Source: Acetivibrio sp964564015 (GTDB lineage: Bacteria > Bacillota > Clostridia > Acetivibrionales > Acetivibrionaceae). Taken from it: DNA of 64,000 bases. Below the pieces are notes generated by a model that made no database searches, was not told the DNA's origin, and saw nothing but the letters and a program-made list of their open reading frames with translations. Positions 18,507-26,959 of the stretch are shown here, piece after piece (the stretch's first letter is position 1; each line of letters begins with the position of its first letter). The translations under genes and the position numbers were made by a program. Location of the stretch: contig CAZLZR010000009.1 in the NCBI GenBank assembly GCA_964564015.1, positions 1 to 64,000 of the forward strand, written 5' to 3'.

Positions 18507-20681
18507 TTGGATATTAAGAAGAATATATCAATGCGACTGGATAAGTTTATTAAAAATATCTTTCATCCCAAACAAAAATTTCTCAGGATTTTGACTGAAT
18601 TTTTTGAGTTCAATTTCAGAAGAATAACAATCAACACAAGATTGATTATTGCGTTTATTGTCATATCAGTTTTCCCGATTGTGATGCTTGGAGCCATGAG
18701 CTTCAAAAAGTCAAGCTCTGCCATAGAGTCAAAAATAGAAACCTACTCAGTTCAGGTTGTCGATCAAGTAAGCCAGAATATTTCTTTGCAGATGAAAAAG
18801 TATGAGGCTATCTGTAATGAACTGATAACTTACAGTGATGCTGTTAATGGCGTCAGTATGTACGTAAATGTCGCTTCAAAATTTGAAAAGTCAGCAGCTT
18901 ATACGAAACAAATAGTACCTCCATTTATCGCCAACTTTAGTGACAACACCAACGTAATATCCATATATCTAAAAATTCAGAATAAAAATGAACTTTTAAA
19001 GATACTTAACACAGACAATCATAGTAATCTAATAACCCTTGAAGACACTGTTACTCTTGATGAATCAGTTTTAACCTCCTCATCTTCGGGGAGCTGGCTA
19101 AGTAAAAAACTTGTTAACGGCAAGGATTCAATTATATATGTAAAGCACTCTATTCCTTACACCATTATTAATGGCATCCCTAACTATTTCGGCTTCAGAT
19201 TGTCGTTATATACCGTTTATGATCAGAATTTCCTGTCCACTATATATAATAATGTAGATTTAGGTAAAAACGTAGATATCTTTGTTATGGACTCCAAAGG
19301 CACGGTCATATCAAGCAGAGACATTGTTAAAACACCTCCTAACAGCTTATACAGGGAAGAATCCTTTATAAACAAGCTTTTAAGCACAAAAGATAAAAAG
19401 GACAGTTCCTTTTCCACAACTATTGATAACAGCAAACACCTTGTGACCTTCTCAGCTATCAAAGACACAGACTGGTTTGTTGTAAGCACAATTCCATATG
19501 CATATCTCCAGAATGAATCCCGGAGTATTTTATGGAGTATTCTCAGTATTGCCCTTATAATTCTCAGCCTTGCACTTATTCTATCTTTTCTTATAACGCG
19601 GAGTATATCCATGCCCCTTAAAAGAATGCTAGTTCTTATGGACGAAGCAAGCATGGGAAACCTTTATGTAAATATTGAAGACAAGTACCATGACGAAATT
19701 GCTGTAGTATTGCAAAAGTTTAACAGCATGGTGGAAAACATAAGAGGTCTTATTTCCACAGTTCGGACAAGTTCGGACTCCGTCGTGCTGGATGCTGAGG
19801 AGCTTGCTGCCTTTTCAAAGGTATCCCAGATTACATCCAGCCAAACAGCCGCAGCTGTCCAACAGATATCTCAAAGTGCACTAGACCAGCTTAATGATAC
19901 CACACAATGTGTTAAACATGTTAGCAGCTTGTCAGAAGACATAAACCAGGTTGTAGATAATATCACCCATGTATCCGATATTATTTTAAATACAAAAAAA
20001 CTTAGCGATAACACCCTCGAATCCATCAGTTCACTCAACAAAAAAGCTTTTGAAACTCATACCGTATCGGAAAATATAACCTTAACCATAAATTCTCTCA
20101 GCGCTGAAATGAAGGAAATCAAAAAAATCATCAAGCTAATTGTAGAAATAGTTGAACAAACAAAGCTGCTGTCTCTTAACGCTTCCATAGAAGCAGCAAG
20201 GTCAGGCGAATCCGGAAAAGGCTTTGCCGTAGTAGCTAAAAACATTAAAATTCTTGCAGACAAATCAAAACGTTCTTTGAGCGATATAAGCAATATAATA
20301 AACAAAATTCAGAAAAAGACTGAAGATACAGTACTCTCAGCTGCTCACGCAGATGATATAGTCAATCTTCAGCTCGAAGCAGTCTCTGAGGTGGATAAGA
20401 ATTTCCGGACGATTTATAATGCTATGGAAGAAATAATAAATAATATGAACAGTTCTCAGGACTCTCTGAGTAAAGCTCTTGTATCAAAAGAATACACACT
20501 TAGGTCTATAAGCAATATTCATATGCTATCTTCAGATACCGCATCAGCAACACAGGCTGTGAGCATATCTGCCTGTGAACAGGAAGAAGGTGCCGAACAA
20601 TTAGCGGATCTTGCCGTAAAACTCAATGACATGGCCAGAAACCTCAACAAAATAGTTGATGTATTCAGAATAAATGACTAG
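18507..20681 (+). CDS. Methyl-accepting chemotaxis protein with dCache-like sensor
   Basis: A 724-residue chemoreceptor starting at TTG 18507, supported by GAGGTGA six to seven bases upstream. It has an unusual cytoplasmic extension of about 45 residues before TM1 (LIIAFIVISVFPIVMLGAM). The extracellular part of about 275 residues has the dCache pattern (YIKHSIPYTIINGIPNYFG and DWFVVSTIPYAYL near its end). TM2 is about 340-365, followed by HAMP and the signalling coiled coil, whose tip reads TKLLSLNASIEAARSGESGK. Cytoplasmic output is to CheA/CheW. It is divergent from an orphan binding lipoprotein that could deliver its ligand. Confidence 0.88.
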   Translation: MDIKKNISMRLDKFIKNIFHPKQKFLRILTEFFEFNFRRITINTRLIIAFIVISVFPIVMLGAMSFKKSSSAIESKIETYSVQVVDQVSQNISLQMKKYEAICNELITYSDAVNGVSMYVNVASKFEKSAAYTKQIVPPFIANFSDNTNVISIYLKIQNKNELLKILNTDNHSNLITLEDTVTLDESVLTSSSSGSWLSKKLVNGKDSIIYVKHSIPYTIINGIPNYFGFRLSLYTVYDQNFLSTIYNNVDLGKNVDIFVMDSKGTVISSRDIVKTPPNSLYREESFINKLLSTKDKKDSSFSTTIDNSKHLVTFSAIKDTDWFVVSTIPYAYLQNESRSILWSILSIALIILSLALILSFLITRSISMPLKRMLVLMDEASMGNLYVNIEDKYHDEIAVVLQKFNSMVENIRGLISTVRTSSDSVVLDAEELAAFSKVSQITSSQTAAAVQQISQSALDQLNDTTQCVKHVSSLSEDINQVVDNITHVSDIILNTKKLSDNTLESISSLNKKAFETHTVSENITLTINSLSAEMKEIKKIIKLIVEIVEQTKLLSLNASIEAARSGESGKGFAVVAKNIKILADKSKRSLSDISNIINKIQKKTEDTVLSAAHADDIVNLQLEAVSEVDKNFRTIYNAMEEIINNMNSSQDSLSKALVSKEYTLRSISNIHMLSSDTASATQAVSISACEQEEGAEQLADLAVKLNDMARNLNKIVDVFRIND

Positions 20682-20740
20682 GAAAATCCGTAAAAAACAC
20701 CAAGAGCATAAATGTATTATATTTATCTGAATAAAAATAG

Positions 20741-20776
20741 TAAAAAGCTGCTGTAAAAGTCTCACAGCAGCTTTCC
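20741..20776 (-). terminator. Bidirectional terminator between the chemoreceptor and GGGtGRT genes
   Basis: AAAGCTGCTGT (20744-20754) pairs with ACAGCAGCTTT (20764-20774). The minus strand continues TTTTTACTATTTTT, the stronger direction. Confidence 0.8.
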
Positions 20777-20827
20777 CTATATTAACACAATTTTTAGAGC
20801 GAATATCAAAAAATCACCGGTATAAAA

Positions 20828-21826
20828 TTATTTGCTGGCTTCTTCAATTGCAACGGCTACTGCAACAGTTGCACCAACCATAGGATTGTTACCCATACCT
20901 ATCAAGCCCATCATTTCAACGTGAGCCGGAACTGAAGATGAACCTGCAAACTGAGCATCTCCGTGCATTCTTCCCATAGAGTCTGTTAAACCGTAAGAAG
21001 CAGGACCTGCACCCATATTATCCGGATGAAGTGTTCTACCTGTTCCACCACCTGACGCAACAGAAAAATACTTCTTACCGTTTTCACCGGCCCATTTCTT
21101 ATATGTACCTGCAACCAAGTGCTGGAATCTTGTTGGGTTTGTTGAATTTCCTGTAATGGATACGTCAACACTTTCCATAGCCATTATAGCCACACCCTCA
21201 TTTACATCGTCGGCACCATATACTTTTACTTTTGCCTTATCACCCTTTGAGAATGCCTTTTCTTCAACAACTTTCAATTCCCCTGAATAATAGTCATAAT
21301 CTGTCTTAACATATGTGAAACCGTTTATTCTGGAAATTATGTAAGCTGCATCCTTACCAAGACCATTTAAGATAACCTTTAAGGGCTCTTTTCTAACCTT
21401 GTTTGCAGTTTTTGCTATACCTATTGCACCTTCTGCAGCTGCGAAGGATTCATGACCTGCGAGGAAGCAGAAACATTTTGTCTCTTCTCTTAACAACATT
21501 GCGCCAAGGTTACCATGACCTATACCAACTTTTCTGCTGTCTGCAACTGAGCCTGGAATACAGAAAGCCTGTAAACCCAGACCGATAGCTTCTGCTGCAT
21601 CAGCAGCATTCTTGATGCCTTTCTTTATGGCTATTGCACAACCTAAAGTATATGCCCATACAGCATTTTCGAAAGCTATAGGCTGAACACCTTTAACTAT
21701 TTTATCAACATCAATCCCTTTGGATAAACATAATTCCCTAACCTCTTCGAGGCTGCCAAAACCATATTCAGCCAAACACTTATTTATTCCATCTATTCTT
21801 CTTTCATAACCTTCAAATCTAATCAC
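20828..21826 (-). CDS. GGGtGRT protein
   Basis: A 332-residue cytoplasmic protein carrying the signature GGGTGRT in ASGGGTGRTLHPDN (about residue 260) that names this family. It has several conserved glycine-rich stretches (GIGHGNLGAMLL, MGAGPASYGLTDSMGRMHGD) and no membrane segment. The family occurs in anaerobic bacteria and is found beside an IscU-like gene, as here: the gap is 29 bases and both face the same way, so they form an operon. The start is GTG after AGAGGTGAG. The biochemical function is not established to my knowledge; a role with Fe-S clusters or sulfur is inferred from the partner. Confidence 0.8.
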   Translation of the reverse strand: MIRFEGYERRIDGINKCLAEYGFGSLEEVRELCLSKGIDVDKIVKGVQPIAFENAVWAYTLGCAIAIKKGIKNAADAAEAIGLGLQAFCIPGSVADSRKVGIGHGNLGAMLLREETKCFCFLAGHESFAAAEGAIGIAKTANKVRKEPLKVILNGLGKDAAYIISRINGFTYVKTDYDYYSGELKVVEEKAFSKGDKAKVKVYGADDVNEGVAIMAMESVDVSITGNSTNPTRFQHLVAGTYKKWAGENGKKYFSVASGGGTGRTLHPDNMGAGPASYGLTDSMGRMHGDAQFAGSSSVPAHVEMMGLIGMGNNPMVGATVAVAVAIEEASK

Positions 21827-21855
21827 GTTTACTCACCTCTCTTCTAAAATAAATA

Positions 21856-22548
21856 TTATTCGTGTCTTGGATCAATTACTTTAACTGCTTCATCAAATCT
21901 TCCATATTTTCCAATGTTCTTTTCATAAGCTTCCTTAGGGTCTACACCCTTTCTGATAGCTTCCATCATCTTTCCGAGATGAACGAACTTATATCCGATT
22001 ACTTCATTTTCTTCGTCAAGTCCAATGCCAAGGACATAACCTTCAGCCATTTCAAGGTATCTTACACCCTTGTCTTTTGTTCCAAACATTGTTCCAACCT
22101 GGGAACGAAGTCCTTTACCAAGGTCTTCAAGACCTGCACCTATTGGGAGTCCACCTTCTGAGAATGCAGTCTGGGTTCTTCCGTATACAAGCTGTTTGAA
22201 TATTTCTCTCATTGCAACGTTGATAGCATCGCAAACGAGGTCAGTATTCAAGGCTTCGAGAATAGTTTTGCCTCCGAGAACTTCAGCTGCCATTGCTGCT
22301 GAATGTGTCATACCGGAACATCCAAGTGTCTCAACAAGAGCCTCTTCAATTATACCGTTCTTAACATTCAAGGTAAGCTTACAGCAACCCTGCTGTGGAG
22401 CACACCAGCCAATACCGTGTGACAAACCTGATATGTCGGTTACTTCTTTTGCCTTTACCCATTTTCCCTCTTCAGGAATTGGGGCTGGTCCATGATTTGG
22501 TCCTTTTTTTACACAAATCATTCCTTCTACTTCGTGTGAATAATTCAT
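21856..22548 (-). CDS. IscU/NifU-like iron-sulfur scaffold-type protein
   Basis: A 230-residue protein related to the NifU N-terminal/IscU scaffold. Its visible Cys motifs are GWCAPQQGCCKLTL (about residue 45) and VETLGCSGMTHSAAMAAEVL (about 75); the latter resembles the IscU LGCGAAIASSS region. It is longer than IscU, with about 100 extra C-terminal residues (from MFGTKDKGVRYLEM). The start at 22548 (MNYSHEV) follows AAGGGGGATTAAG; upstream in-frame codons lack a ribosome site. It is the first gene of a two-gene operon with the GGGtGRT protein. Fe-S cluster or persulfide binding is likely but unproven. Confidence 0.78.
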   Translation of the reverse strand: MNYSHEVEGMICVKKGPNHGPAPIPEEGKWVKAKEVTDISGLSHGIGWCAPQQGCCKLTLNVKNGIIEEALVETLGCSGMTHSAAMAAEVLGGKTILEALNTDLVCDAINVAMREIFKQLVYGRTQTAFSEGGLPIGAGLEDLGKGLRSQVGTMFGTKDKGVRYLEMAEGYVLGIGLDEENEVIGYKFVHLGKMMEAIRKGVDPKEAYEKNIGKYGRFDEAVKVIDPRHE

Positions 22549-22619
22549 GAATCTTAATCCCCCTTCACAAATATAGTTTACTAATACATAATTCTGATTT
22601 ATCATAACCCAATATTGGG

Positions 22620-22660
22620 CTAACGCAGGGCTTAAAAACACTGATTTAAACCTTGCGCTA
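22620..22660 (-). promoter_or_regulatory. Hairpin in the leader of the IscU-like operon
   Basis: CGCAGGGCTTAAA (22624-22636) and TTTAAACCTTGCG (22645-22657) pair with one mismatch and one G-U across 8 bases, about 75 bases before the start codon. It could be an operator or a transcript hairpin; no T-run follows. Confidence 0.35.
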
Positions 22661-22756
22661 AAATCATCATAAAGTTTCAGATAACATTATACCATAATTA
22701 TTAAAATGTCGAGATAAAAAAAGAGATTTTTTTGTTAATTTTTTTACAAAGTTTTT

Positions 22757-23071
22757 TCACCACTTTTTGAAGGCAAAAAACACTGCTCCCAGGATGAAAG
22801 CAAATGAAACAAGATAGTTCCATCTGAAACTTTCTTTAAGATATAAAACAGAAAATATTGCAAACACCGAAAGAGATAAAACCTCCTGCATAATCTTCAA
22901 CTGCGTTGCTGTATAGTATGAACTCCCGATCCTGTTTGCAGGAACCTGAAAACAGTACTCAACAAAGGCAATAAGCCAACTTACCAATATAACTATCGGT
23001 AATGCTGTACTTTTATACTTCAAGTGCCCGTACCAGGCAAAAGTCATAAATATATTTGATATTAAAAGCAA
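22757..23071 (-). CDS. DUF486/DMT-like small membrane protein
   Basis: About 105 residues with four predicted TM helices, matching the DUF486 family (SNIFMTFAWYGHLK near the start, RIGSSYYTATQLKIMQEV in the middle, FKKW at the end). Function unknown; the fold is related to the drug/metabolite transporter superfamily. The start is a puzzle: the strong AGGAGGG at 23093-23099 lies about 20 bases before the first usual start codon (TTG 23071). Family members begin a few residues earlier, where the frame reads ACG-CTT-CCA-ATA-ATT. An unusual start codon (ACG or ATT) or a base error is possible. Confidence 0.75.
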   Translation of the reverse strand: MLLISNIFMTFAWYGHLKYKSTALPIVILVSWLIAFVEYCFQVPANRIGSSYYTATQLKIMQEVLSLSVFAIFSVLYLKESFRWNYLVSFAFILGAVFFAFKKW

Positions 23072-23211
23072 AATTATTGGAAGCGTAAAACTCCCTCCTT
23101 TATAAACTATAGTCTATATCCCTAATAAGGATTATAATTATGTGTTTTAGTGCATATCTTATTTGATGTTACTGTACCTTTGAGTGGTAGTTTTTCCTTC
23201 TCATTGTTTGG

Positions 23212-23694
23212 TTATCCAATTGTATTGACTAAAAGCAGTATGGAAACAATAAAAATCAATATACTGAAACTTAAAACAATAAAGGAGTCATACTTTTTGC
23301 TTGCTTTGATACATATAAGTGTGCCCAGAACGATCAGTGCAGCTACCCCAATGAAAGTGCCCAGAATAGCAACAAAGAAATATGTAGTATTATTCTTCAT
23401 TTCATCAATTCCCAAATTCAAAAAGGCAGTAAGCGCACTAATCAGCAAAACCAGTAAAAAAACAACAAGTGATATTATGTACCGGAGCATCCTCCCATGT
23501 TTTCCCTCTTTTGTGTAAGTGCCTTCAAATACATCTTTGAATTCAGGTATTTCAGATGCCGTAACATATACGTTATTTCCAACATCATACAGCTTGCTTG
23601 CAGGGTTAATCATACCTTTCCGGTACAGCTTGTATAGTTTTTCCACACTTTCAATGTTAGTTTCGCCTCTGCCAAGAAAGTACCTGTATAACAC
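23212..23694 (-). CDS. Membrane protein with N-terminal GYF_2-like domain
   Basis: A 160-residue protein. Residues 1-50 (from LYRYFLGRGETN through YKLYRKGMINPASKLYDVG to the VTASEIPEF end) follow the GYF_2 pattern of a small peptide-binding-like fold. Three TM helices follow (YIISLVVFLLVLLISALTAF; FFVAILGTFIGVAALIVLGT; IVLSFSILIFIVSILLLV). The GTG at 23694 is chosen because AAAGGAGG lies 9 bases upstream; a TTG at 23715 precedes that site. Such GYF_2-TM proteins are common in Clostridia and uncharacterised. It ends a minus-strand run containing the homocysteine operon but is separated from it by 37 bases and has its own ribosome site. Confidence 0.65.
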   Translation of the reverse strand: MLYRYFLGRGETNIESVEKLYKLYRKGMINPASKLYDVGNNVYVTASEIPEFKDVFEGTYTKEGKHGRMLRYIISLVVFLLVLLISALTAFLNLGIDEMKNNTTYFFVAILGTFIGVAALIVLGTLICIKASKKYDSFIVLSFSILIFIVSILLLVNTIG

Positions 23695-23731
23695 TATTAT
23701 AGCCCTCCTTTGCAAACAATGGCAGACTTCC

Positions 23732-24454
23732 CTAAAAACTCGTAAGATTTATATCTCCCCACGCGCCGATCTTGTCACCAATTATTATCAAGACACCTTC
23801 CACCCCATTAATCCGGGATGCAAATTCTATTGCACTTTCAATATCTCCTTCGTTTTTTACTCTATTACCGGCTGCGGTAGCAACAGCGTCAGACAAAAAA
23901 GTATTCCTTGCCAGGATAACAGCGGCATCTGCTTTTCCAAAGCTAAGCGAATGTCCAACTGTTCCGGAGGAAGTACAAATTCCCATTGGCGTCCTTTCAG
24001 GCTCTATTTCAATGGCAATTTTCTCGCTTAACGGCGACTTTCCTGCATATATGCCAACCTTTCTTTTTGAGTTGGTTTTAATAAAAATATCGCCACCATT
24101 TTCAACAATAATTTCATCAGAATATTTCAGAAGTTCCAGACCTGTAAGCTCGCTAACAGCTCCTGCAACAGCAGCCATCGGCCCCACTCCAGCCTTATAA
24201 GCCGCATCGCACATTTTTTGTACTATGTAAGGCGCATTTTCAGCAGGCTCCACAGGCTGAAGAGCAGTTAAAAACTCCGGATCCCGCTTAATATACTCCT
24301 CAAGTTCTGACCTGAATTGCTTAACCAACAAAAGAGCTTCGTTGTTAAGCTCTTTCGTTGCACCTATCATTAAATCGGTCTCTTCAATACACACGTCAAA
24401 AAACTTTAAATTGGCGCCTTTGAATAAGCCTCTGTAAACTCTTTCCTCGTACAT
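23732..24454 (-). CDS. UPF0280 family (ApbE-like) protein, homocysteine operon
   Basis: A 240-residue cytoplasmic protein of the UPF0280 family, with the characteristic VGPMAAVAGAVSELTGLELL, VENGGDIFIKT and CTSSGTVGHSLSFGKADAAV. The fold is ApbE-like. In Methanosarcina, genes of this family were linked with DUF39 and NIL-ferredoxin genes to protein-based sulfide assimilation into homocysteine (Rauch, Perona and colleagues). The start at 24454 follows AGGAGATTTT; an upstream in-frame start has no ribosome site. It lies 24 bases after the ferredoxin gene and is third in the operon. Its exact step is not settled. Confidence 0.85.
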   Translation of the reverse strand: MYEERVYRGLFKGANLKFFDVCIEETDLMIGATKELNNEALLLVKQFRSELEEYIKRDPEFLTALQPVEPAENAPYIVQKMCDAAYKAGVGPMAAVAGAVSELTGLELLKYSDEIIVENGGDIFIKTNSKRKVGIYAGKSPLSEKIAIEIEPERTPMGICTSSGTVGHSLSFGKADAAVILARNTFLSDAVATAAGNRVKNEGDIESAIEFASRINGVEGVLIIIGDKIGAWGDINLTSF

Positions 24455-24478
24455 AAAATCTCCTGAATAAAAAAACAA

Positions 24479-24886
24479 CTATATTGACACACACATAACA
24501 TTAAGTGGACATGCTTTCACACATAGCTCACAAACCATGCATTTTTCTTTATCAAAAGTAAGATTCCAGCTTTGTCTGTCCATCCCAAGTGCTCCGGACG
24601 GGCAAACTGCAGTACAAGCTCCGCAATGAACGCATTCATTTTCCTGCCATATTAAACTCTTTGTAAACAATTTGTACTTTATTCCCTGATCCTCTATGTA
24701 CTTAAGCCCTGCTTCTATATTCCCATCATCACCAATTATATCAATGACAAGTTTCCCCTCTTTATTCAGACTGATATCTGCATGAAGGATATTAATCTGC
24801 AGGTCAAAATCCTTTATAAGATGGTAAGTTATAGGCTTTGTAACCTCTGAGGCAGGGTAATATAAGGATACTTTAATCTTTTTCAT
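24479..24886 (-). CDS. NIL-domain/4Fe-4S ferredoxin protein, homocysteine operon
   Basis: A 135-residue protein with an N-terminal NIL domain (about residues 1-75) and a C-terminal two-cluster ferredoxin: CVHCGACTAVCPSGAL and CMVCELCVKACPLNV give eight cluster cysteines. In methanogens the homologous protein (the MA1822 type) partners the DUF39 protein in making homocysteine from aspartate semialdehyde, probably supplying electrons or delivering sulfur. Here its start overlaps the end of the DUF39 gene by 14 bases, with AAGGGGGACTG inside that gene as ribosome site. This is strong evidence for a coupled function. Confidence 0.9.
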   Translation of the reverse strand: MKKIKVSLYYPASEVTKPITYHLIKDFDLQINILHADISLNKEGKLVIDIIGDDGNIEAGLKYIEDQGIKYKLFTKSLIWQENECVHCGACTAVCPSGALGMDRQSWNLTFDKEKCMVCELCVKACPLNVMCVSI

Positions 24887-26048
24887 TTTCAGTCCCCCTT
24901 ACATCAAGACTATTGGGTTGGTTTTCCGAAGGAAGCGATGCAACGGGCTGAGAAACAAGAAATTCACCATTTCTGATCTGCTGCTTCAAGAGTTCTGCAA
25001 TCTCCCTGGCCTTCTTAAGACTTGACATAGGAGCTGTGGGGACTTTTCTTCCATTCAATTCCACAAAACCGCTTCTGAGCTCTTCGTAGGAAACAGTCCT
25101 TAAAGCCGGTCTGGATCTTGAAGGAACACTGTAGTCATAAATGTTTGTAAAGATATCTTTATCTTTTACCGCTGTCTGTATCAGCATTTCCTCATCGAGA
25201 ACGGGTATAGGAATACCGATTCCAACAAATAGTGATATTCCATACTTTTCGTATATGGCTGCTCTTACAAACCTTGTATCCATCTGCTTGATGTCTCCGA
25301 TAAGAGCCAATGTTCCTGCTCCACCCATCGGAACTCCGTTTTCGCCTCTTTTCTGTCCGGGATTATGCTGTGTACCTTCCCATGCAACATATCCCTGGGC
25401 ACCGCCTATGAATACTCTTGTACCAATACCGATGGTTCTATAGTTTGGATCATTGAGTAATGGGCTTAACTGTCCTGAAGTACTGTAAGAAACATTACCA
25501 CAATTAGGCAATAGGGTACCCAGATATGTATAAAGAGTTTTATCTGACGTGTTAGTTGCCGCCGAATAATTTTGATAAGCATTTCTCGGATTAAACATAA
25601 AAGCCTGGTTTACATTTGACTTGTTTATATATGTTGTTATGTCTTTTCTTGGATAACAATCGGTACCATAGCTTTCTGCGTAAAGCTTTATATCTTTTCC
25701 TGCTATCAAGTCTTCAATTACATGAGCTCCGCCATAGGTGCCTCCCGCAGCTTCCGAAACTTCAGTTGCTCCAATGTAAGCATCAACCGCAGCTATACCG
25801 GCATATGCAGGCACATCATTGAGCCAGACCTTTGCCATCCTTATTGGAGGATCTGAGTGTCCGAAATTAATGAATACTCCGCTTGAGCACATAGGACCGA
25901 AAGTAGCAGTGGTAACAACATCAACCTCTTTTGCCGCCTGTTTTACACCTTTCTCTGCTACAATATCTATAATTTCATCAGCTGTGGCAACTACAGCCTT
26001 GCCGCTTTTTATCTTTTCATTGATCTCATCAAAGCTCTTATACCCCAT
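24873..26048 (-). CDS. DUF39 homocysteine biosynthesis protein (aspartate-semialdehyde sulfurtransferase type)
   Basis: A 391-residue enzyme of the DUF39 family. Work in Methanosarcina showed that the family converts aspartate semialdehyde and sulfide to homocysteine. Conserved Cys residues are visible in FGPMCSSGV (Cys54) and YGTDCYPRKD. Other family blocks are NPRNAYQNYSAATN, GTRVFIGGAQGYVAWEGTQH and GVPMGGAGTLALIGD. AAGAGGAAGAG precedes the ATG at 26048. It is the first gene of a three-gene operon with a NIL-ferredoxin and a UPF0280 protein. A terminator-like hairpin in the leader may control expression. A CBS-domain pair found in some relatives is absent. Confidence 0.9.
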   Translation of the reverse strand: MGYKSFDEINEKIKSGKAVVATADEIIDIVAEKGVKQAAKEVDVVTTATFGPMCSSGVFINFGHSDPPIRMAKVWLNDVPAYAGIAAVDAYIGATEVSEAAGGTYGGAHVIEDLIAGKDIKLYAESYGTDCYPRKDITTYINKSNVNQAFMFNPRNAYQNYSAATNTSDKTLYTYLGTLLPNCGNVSYSTSGQLSPLLNDPNYRTIGIGTRVFIGGAQGYVAWEGTQHNPGQKRGENGVPMGGAGTLALIGDIKQMDTRFVRAAIYEKYGISLFVGIGIPIPVLDEEMLIQTAVKDKDIFTNIYDYSVPSRSRPALRTVSYEELRSGFVELNGRKVPTAPMSSLKKAREIAELLKQQIRNGEFLVSQPVASLPSENQPNSLDVRGTENEKD

Positions 26049-26135
26049 CTTTATCTCTTCCTCTTTTTTAATAATACTCTAATTATAGGCGTTTATTTTC
26101 CATATTTCAATGTTTTTACGACAAAACTTTTAGCT

Positions 26136-26165
26136 AAAAAGGCACTTCGGATTTTTGCCGAAGAC
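26136..26165 (-). promoter_or_regulatory. Terminator-like hairpin in the homocysteine operon leader
   Basis: On the minus strand CTTCGG, a 7-base loop and CCGAAG (26163-26145) are followed by TGCCTTTTT, about 90 bases before the DUF39 start. It could be an attenuator; I see no recognisable aptamer, and the divergent gene at 26231 limits the leader length. Confidence 0.4.
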
Positions 26166-26230
26166 TATTTGTAACGAAACTTTCATATTTAACATAAAAT
26201 AAATCAGAGTATCATATTTAAGGAGCAGAT

Positions 26231-26620
26231 ATGAACAAATATCAGAAACTTGAACAGATTACAAACGGAATAAATGCTGCATATAAAATAAGAAGTGCAA
26301 CAAATTCATTGAATCAGAGAGGTTCCGAATCACAGCAGGAAATAAACAATGTTGAACTACTTATGCAAATGCTCAGCGTTATTGCCCAGTACTCCCCAGA
26401 ACCCCAAAGGAATTCATTAAATGACAGGCTGGAAAAAACCACAATCTATCAGAATACATACAAAAACCTTAAGCAGCATTTAAAGAGCATGCAGTCAGAA
26501 AGGCATGTTGACAGTGATGGGTTTGTAAAGACACTTGAAATCGTGAAGCCCGTTATAAATGGTGAAAAAAGAAACATAATTGAAAAAGTCCTGCAAATTC
26601 ATGAAATTCTAAAATCCTGA
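26231..26620 (+). CDS. Uncharacterised small soluble protein
   Basis: A 129-residue protein with no family I recognise. It is helical, polar and Gln/Asn/Glu-rich, with no signal peptide or TM. Notable stretches are INNVELLMQMLSVIAQYSP in the middle and a Lys-rich end. AAGGAGCAGAT precedes the ATG, so translation is well supported. It is divergent from the homocysteine operon and its last 12 bases overlap the convergent gene at 26609. Similar small proteins without assigned function are common in sporulating Clostridia; nothing links it to spores directly. Confidence 0.65.
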   Translation: MNKYQKLEQITNGINAAYKIRSATNSLNQRGSESQQEINNVELLMQMLSVIAQYSPEPQRNSLNDRLEKTTIYQNTYKNLKQHLKSMQSERHVDSDGFVKTLEIVKPVINGEKRNIIEKVLQIHEILKS

Positions 26621-26959
26621 TTTTACATAAAACCTTTTATTTTTTATATTCTTAATCCCTCTTATACTTATTTTGTCATAGTGCAACTCCGATAAACCCA
26701 AGACTCTTCTTTCTACCGGAGTTCGCCTTTTTTTTACCCAAATCACCTGTTCTGTCTGAACCTTTGACTGAGGCTGAAATATGTTTTGTATTATAAACAA
26801 TGCGTTACCCAATGTTGTGCCAAAACCGCTGTACTCTTCCCTAATTCCTCTTGAATCGATAAAGTATACAATTATAAGGCACAAGAACCCAAAAACTATT
26901 GCGAAACATCCCAGTATAATAAACGACTTAATAAAGTTAATTAAAAACATGTCACCCAT
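26609..26959 (-). CDS. Uncharacterised membrane-anchored protein
   Basis: A 116-residue protein with one long or hairpin-like hydrophobic segment at residues 8-33 (INFIKSFIILGCFAIVFGFL). Then comes a region with GFGTTLGNALFIIQNIFQP that may be amphipathic, and a basic tail (WVKKRRTPVERR). AAGGTG lies 8 bases before the ATG. It overlaps the convergent gene 26231-26620 by 12 bases, so the two transcripts are complementary at their ends. I do not recognise a family. Confidence 0.6.
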   Translation of the reverse strand: MGDMFLINFIKSFIILGCFAIVFGFLCLIIVYFIDSRGIREEYSGFGTTLGNALFIIQNIFQPQSKVQTEQVIWVKKRRTPVERRVLGLSELHYDKISIRGIKNIKNKRFYVKSGF

